Below, one piece after another: positions 59,998-64,000 of a stretch of 64,000 nt of DNA. The stretch's first letter is position 1, and each line of letters opens with the position of its first letter. The stretch covers positions 46,670 through 110,669 of the forward strand of contig JACKMP010000009.1 in assembly GCA_024235315.1 (NCBI GenBank), read 5' to 3'. Origin of the DNA: Chromatiaceae bacterium (lineage in GTDB: Bacteria > Pseudomonadota > Gammaproteobacteria > Chromatiales > Chromatiaceae). The notes below the pieces were generated by a model. It saw only the letters and a program-made list of their open reading frames with translations, made no database searches and was not told the DNA's origin. The translations under genes were made by a program, and so were the position numbers.

Positions 59998-60411
59998 TCA
60001 GTCGCGCACTGTCACGATCAGTCGACGCTCGTGCGGACGGCTGCGGTGTTCATAGAGGTATACCCCCTGCCAGGTGCCGAGGGCACAACGGCCCTGGCTC
60101 ACCGGCAGGGTCGTCTCCACCGTGGTCAGGATCGATCGCACATGCGCCGGCATGTCGTCAGCGCCTTCGCTGGTGTGATGGTATAGCGGGTCACCGTCCG
60201 GTATCAGCCTGGCCAGGAAGCGCTCGAGATCGCCGCGTACACTCGGATCGGCGTTCTCGCAGATGATCAGCGAGGCGCTGGTGTGTTGCAGGAACAGATG
60301 ACAAAGGCCGGTCTGTACACCGGAGTCGCGGACGCTTTTCTGTATCTCGTCTGTAATGTCATAGGTGCCGCGCCCCCCGGTGCGTTGGCGTATGGTTTTC
60401 TGATAGGTCAT
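59998..60411 (-). CDS. yjbQ: YjbQ/UPF0047 family protein
   Basis: A 137-residue protein of the YjbQ family. LFLQHTSASLIICENADPSV and HHTSEGADDMPAHVRS hold the conserved histidines and aspartate of the likely active site, and GTWQGVYLYEHRSRPHERR the C-terminal signature. The family has been reported to have weak thiamine phosphate synthase activity, but the true function is unsure. Convergent with the IalB gene. Confidence 0.92.
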   Translation of the reverse strand: MTYQKTIRQRTGGRGTYDITDEIQKSVRDSGVQTGLCHLFLQHTSASLIICENADPSVRGDLERFLARLIPDGDPLYHHTSEGADDMPAHVRSILTTVETTLPVSQGRCALGTWQGVYLYEHRSRPHERRLIVTVRD

Positions 60412-60469
60412 TTTTCCATCCGGTGTCTTCGATGAGTCTCACGTGATGTGCCGCGGAGCCCTGCACAGG

Positions 60470-61807
60470 ATGCGGGTCCTGACGGCGATGCTGGCGCTGT
60501 CGGCGCTGCTCTCCGGTTGTACCAGCTACAGCTCAATTATCAACAAGCCACGCGCCTTGCACCCAGCGACACCGGCGTACTCGATCGATCATGCGGTCAG
60601 TGCGTCGCGTTCTGGCGAGCTGACGCTGGTGCTGGCGTTTTCCGGCGGCGGCACCCGCGCGGCGGCACTGGCCTACGGCGTGCTGGAGGAACTGAGGGAC
60701 ACCCGCGTTGTGATCGACGGCCGCCCGCGTCGTCTCCTCGATGAGGTGGACCTGATCAGCTCGGTCTCCGGGGGCAGTTTCACGGCGGCGTATTTCGGGC
60801 TGAACGGCGAGGCGCTGTTCAGTGATTTCGAGGAGGCGTTCCTGCGCCGCGATGTCGCCAGCGAACTCGTGCACGGCCTGTTCAGCCCGGCGTGGTGGTT
60901 CTCCAGCCGTGGTCGCACCGAGATGGCCGTCGATTTCTACGAGGACAGCGTCTTCAAGGGCGCCACCTTTGCCGACCTGCAGCAGGGCGCCGGGCCGCTG
61001 ATCGTGATCAATGCCTCGGATCTGGGTGGTGGTGTGCGGTTCTCCTTTCTTCAGGAATACTTCGACCTGTTGTGCTCCGATCTGGCGAGCTTCCCGGTGG
61101 CGCGTGCCGTTACCGCCTCGTCGGCCGTGCCGATGCTGTTTACGCCGGTTGCGCTGGAGAACCACGCCGGCTGTGAAAGGGCAGGGCGCGGCTGGGTGCA
61201 GGATGCACAGCAGCACCTGACCGGGTCTCCACAGCTGGCACAGGTGCTGGATGGGCTGCAGAGCTATGCGGACAAAGAAAACCGCCGCTTCATTCACCTG
61301 GTCGATGGCGGGATCACCGACAACCTCGGTCTGCGTGCGATCTACGACATCATCGAGGTGGCCGGCGGGCCGCGGCGCCTGCTGCGCAGCGTCGGTGCCA
61401 AGCCGGCGTCGCGGCTCGCGATCGTCTCGGTCAATGCGTCGACCAGGGTCGGCTCCGACATGGAGGCGAGTGCCCGCGCCCCGACCTTGGAGCAGACGGC
61501 CAACGCCGTCACCGATATCCAGCTGCATCGCTACAACGCGTCCACGGTGGAGCTGCTGCAGGCCAGCATCCAGCGCTGGGCGCAGGAACTGTCCACGCCG
61601 GCTGCGCCGGTCGCGTCGTATTTCGTACAGGTCGACTTCGAGGCGATCGCCGAGCCCGAGCGGCAGGTGTATTTCAACCGCATCCCGACCAGCCTCGCGC
61701 TGAGTGGCGAGCAGGTCGATCAGCTGATTGCGGCTGGACGCGAGCTGCTGCGCGACAACGTCGAGTTTCGGCGATTCGTGAAGGATCTGGGCGGCGAAGT
61801 GCATTGA
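60470..61807 (+). CDS. patatin-like phospholipase lipoprotein
   Basis: A 445-residue lipoprotein with LLSGC lipobox. Patatin features: oxyanion loop SGGGTRAAALAYGV, nucleophile SVSGGSF (GxSxG: S in SGGS), and the catalytic Asp in LVDGGITDN (DGG). It should hydrolyse lipids at the inner or outer membrane. ATG at 60470 follows CGGAG; in-frame GTG at 60443 and ATG at 60446 would add about eight residues. The end overlaps possible early starts of recG. Confidence 0.88.
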   Translation: MRVLTAMLALSALLSGCTSYSSIINKPRALHPATPAYSIDHAVSASRSGELTLVLAFSGGGTRAAALAYGVLEELRDTRVVIDGRPRRLLDEVDLISSVSGGSFTAAYFGLNGEALFSDFEEAFLRRDVASELVHGLFSPAWWFSSRGRTEMAVDFYEDSVFKGATFADLQQGAGPLIVINASDLGGGVRFSFLQEYFDLLCSDLASFPVARAVTASSAVPMLFTPVALENHAGCERAGRGWVQDAQQHLTGSPQLAQVLDGLQSYADKENRRFIHLVDGGITDNLGLRAIYDIIEVAGGPRRLLRSVGAKPASRLAIVSVNASTRVGSDMEASARAPTLEQTANAVTDIQLHRYNASTVELLQASIQRWAQELSTPAAPVASYFVQVDFEAIAEPERQVYFNRIPTSLALSGEQVDQLIAAGRELLRDNVEFRRFVKDLGGEVH

Positions 61808-61863
61808 TCGGATGGTCGGTCTCCGTGCTTGTTGCACTGTCCGACCTTACGTATGCTGCCGCG

Positions 61864-63951
61864 GTGTCCACCCCGTCCACGAGTCTCGCTGACACCCCCG
61901 TCACCGCGCTGAAGGGCGTCGGCCCGAAGAGTGCCGAGCGCCTGCACAAGCTCGGTATCCACAGTGTCCAGGACCTGCTGTTTCATCTGCCAATCCGCTA
62001 CCAGGACCGTACCCGTATCGTTCCGATCGGCAGTCTTCGCGCTGGCGATCAAGCGGTGATCCAGGGCGAGGTGGAGCTGGCCGACATCCGGTTCGGCCGC
62101 CGCCGCTCGCTGCTGGTGCGGCTGGCCGACGGCACCGGCAGCATCACGCTGCGGTTCTTCCATTTCAGTGCTGCGCAGAAGGCCAACATGCTGCGCGGCA
62201 GCCGGCTGCGCTGTTTTGGCGAGGTGCGCAATGGGCCCAACAGCTACGAGCTGGTGCATCCCGAGGTGCAGCGGGTCGACGAGGGTGAACCGGCCGGTGT
62301 CGAGCAGGCGCTGACGCCGATCTACCCGACCACCGAGGGGATGCACCAGTTGACTTGGCGCGATCTCACCGGGCGTGCGCTCGACCTGCTTGGAGGGGGC
62401 GGACTGCAGGAGCTGTTGCCGGGCGAAGTGTTGAGGGAATATGCGATGCCGGCACTGGCGGACGCGGTGCGCCTGCTGCATCGTCCGCCCCCCGACCAGT
62501 CACAGCGCCTGTTGTCTGACAATGGCCACCCGGCGCAGCGCCGGCTGGCGCTGGAGGAGTTGCTCGCCCATCAGCTCAGCCTGCGTGTGTTGCGCCAGCG
62601 ACAGCGCCGGCGCGCTGCGCCTGTGCTTGATGGTGACGGTGAACTCCAGCAGCGCCTTCTGGACAGCCTGCCGTTTCGGCTGACCGGTGCCCAGCGGCGG
62701 GTGCTGGCGCAGATACGTGAAGACCTGGCGCAACCGCATCCGGCGCTGCGCCTGGTGCAGGGTGACGTCGGCTCCGGAAAGACCGTGGTCGCGGCCATGG
62801 CGGCCCTTTGCTGCGTGGAGGCAGGCTGCCAGGTGGCGCTGATGGCGCCCACCGAGCTGTTGGCGGAACAGCACCTGCGCAACTTCGCCGCCTGGCTCGA
62901 ACCACTGGGCGTCGCCATCGGCTGGATGAGCGGACGGCACAAGGGGCGTCGTCGTGCCGCCACCCTGGGGGCATTGGGCAACGGTGAGATGAAGGTCGTC
63001 ATCGGTACCCATGCGCTGTTTCAGGACGACGTGCTTTTCGACCGTCTCGGGCTGGTGATCGTCGACGAACAGCACCGCTTCGGTGTGCATCAGCGACTCG
63101 CGCTGCGTGAAAAAGGTGCGGCCGGTCAGGTGCCCCACCAACTGGTGATGACCGCGACGCCGATCCCACGCACCCTGGCGATGACCGCGTATGCCGATCT
63201 CGATCTGTCTGTGATCGACGAGCTGCCGCCGGGTCGCACCCCTGTGACCACGGTGGTCATCACCGACAGTCGACGCGAGCAGGTGGTCGAGCGGGTCGCC
63301 CGTGCCTGTACCGAGGGCCGTCAGGCGTACTGGGTCTGCACCCTGATCGAGGAGTCCGAGGCGCTGCAGTGCGAGGCCGCCGAGGTCACCGCTGCGGCAC
63401 TGACCGAGGCGCTCGAGGGTCTGCGGATCGGCCTGGTGCACGGGAGGTTGAAGGGGCCCGAGAAAGAGGCGGTGATGGCTGCATTCAAGGCCGGTGAGAT
63501 CGACCTGCTGGTGGCGACCACGGTGATCGAGGTCGGCGTGGATGTGCCGAACGCCAGCCTGATGGTGATCGAGAACGCCGAACGCCTGGGTCTATCGCAG
63601 TTGCACCAGCTGCGCGGCCGGGTCGGACGCGGTGCGCAGCAGAGTCATTGTGTGCTGATGTATCACCCGCCGCTGGGTGGTGTCGCGCAGGAACGTCTCG
63701 CGGTGATGCGGCAGACCAACGACGGGTTCGAGATCGCACGCCGCGATCTCGAGATCCGCGGTCCCGGCGAGGTGCTGGGTACGCGTCAGACCGGCGAGAT
63801 GCAGTTTCGGATCGCCGACCTGCTGCGCGACCAGGACATGGTGCCCGGGGTGCAGGCGCTGGCCGACCGGTTGCTGGCGCATCACTCCGAGTCTGTAGCG
63901 CCGCTGATCCATCGCTGGATCGGGTTGAATGTGCAGTATGCGGATGTATGA
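61864..63951 (+). CDS. recG: ATP-dependent DNA helicase RecG
   Basis: A 695-residue helicase that reverses stalled replication forks and resolves branched DNA. Wedge/OB domain first (LKGVGPKSAERLHKLGIHSV, RFFHFSAAQKANMLRGSRL), then helicase motifs I GDVGSGKT, Ia TELLAEQH, II VDEQHRFGV, III TATPIPRTL and VI QLRGRVGRG. GTG at 61864 gives a length within two residues of E. coli RecG. The frame is open to 61804, but the added residues are not conserved. The last 49 bases of the window hold no visible gene. Confidence 0.95.
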   Translation: MSTPSTSLADTPVTALKGVGPKSAERLHKLGIHSVQDLLFHLPIRYQDRTRIVPIGSLRAGDQAVIQGEVELADIRFGRRRSLLVRLADGTGSITLRFFHFSAAQKANMLRGSRLRCFGEVRNGPNSYELVHPEVQRVDEGEPAGVEQALTPIYPTTEGMHQLTWRDLTGRALDLLGGGGLQELLPGEVLREYAMPALADAVRLLHRPPPDQSQRLLSDNGHPAQRRLALEELLAHQLSLRVLRQRQRRRAAPVLDGDGELQQRLLDSLPFRLTGAQRRVLAQIREDLAQPHPALRLVQGDVGSGKTVVAAMAALCCVEAGCQVALMAPTELLAEQHLRNFAAWLEPLGVAIGWMSGRHKGRRRAATLGALGNGEMKVVIGTHALFQDDVLFDRLGLVIVDEQHRFGVHQRLALREKGAAGQVPHQLVMTATPIPRTLAMTAYADLDLSVIDELPPGRTPVTTVVITDSRREQVVERVARACTEGRQAYWVCTLIEESEALQCEAAEVTAAALTEALEGLRIGLVHGRLKGPEKEAVMAAFKAGEIDLLVATTVIEVGVDVPNASLMVIENAERLGLSQLHQLRGRVGRGAQQSHCVLMYHPPLGGVAQERLAVMRQTNDGFEIARRDLEIRGPGEVLGTRQTGEMQFRIADLLRDQDMVPGVQALADRLLAHHSESVAPLIHRWIGLNVQYADV

Positions 63952-64000
63952 GGGACGTGCTTCGCGGGTTGGTTTTGATGCGCGCGGCGGCGCGGATCTT

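Overview
The window looks like chromosome from a GC-rich, aerobic or microaerophilic gammaproteobacterium. The evidence is the gene order miaB-phoH-ybeY-corC-lnt, the heteromeric bacterioferritin pair, an LbtU-type porin and the [NiFe]-hydrogenase gene set. A Chromatiales-like sulfur or hydrogen oxidiser is plausible, but that is inference. I see no rRNA, tRNA, CRISPR array, insertion sequence or phage.

Layout. (1) 1-4.6 kb: the end of a c-type cytochrome gene, then a leftward metal-transport operon (ABC ATPase, FtsX-type permease, DUF2796 and DUF3299 proteins) resembling the Zrg zinc system of Vibrio. (2) 4.7-15.2 kb: iron and haem genes: hemP, LbtU-like porin, imelysin, dihaem peroxidase, HmuS-type haem protein, two complementary bacterioferritin subunits, bfd, then dihaem oxidoreductase, a second imelysin and DUF1513. 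Three intergenic sites share a TGCGAAT-containing Fur-like motif. (3) 15.5-19.4 kb: oxidative stress genes: rubredoxin-reductase fusion, rubrerythrin, catalase with a candidate OxyR site. (4) 19.5-24.5 kb: a two-gene operon of a hydrolase/TlpA fusion and a 1249-residue lipoprotein of unknown function. (5) 24.8-44.7 kb: the hydrogenase island. (6) 44.8-56.7 kb: an orphan sensor kinase, miaB-phoH-ybeY-corC-lnt, ridA, and a DctB/DctD pair. (7) 56.7-64 kb: a receiver-domain relic, glutathione reductase and a peroxiredoxin-glutaredoxin fusion with a second OxyR-like site, then IalB-like, YjbQ, patatin and recG genes.

The hydrogenase island combines three modules. HoxJ, HoxB and HoxC form an H2 sensor (PAS kinase plus regulatory hydrogenase), and HoxA is its NtrC-type response regulator. 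Accessory proteins (mini-HupE, HupK, HypA, HypB, two HypC-type chaperones, HypD, HypE, HybD, HybE) build the active site, and HoxX should supply the CO ligand in air. The structural enzyme is a periplasmic, quinone-linked HybOABC hydrogenase. A textbook sigma-54 promoter with an upstream inverted repeat precedes the mini-hupE-hupK-hypA-hoxA unit, and a good candidate precedes hybO, so H2 sensing probably activates both transcription units.

The most unusual feature is in HybO: the second cysteine of the conserved CTGC motif, a proximal iron-sulfur cluster ligand, is a proline. Other points of interest are the uncharacterised giant lipoprotein operon, the two OxyR-like sites, the shared iron-box motif, and a family of intergenic hairpin repeats, one of which supplies a ribosome binding site.
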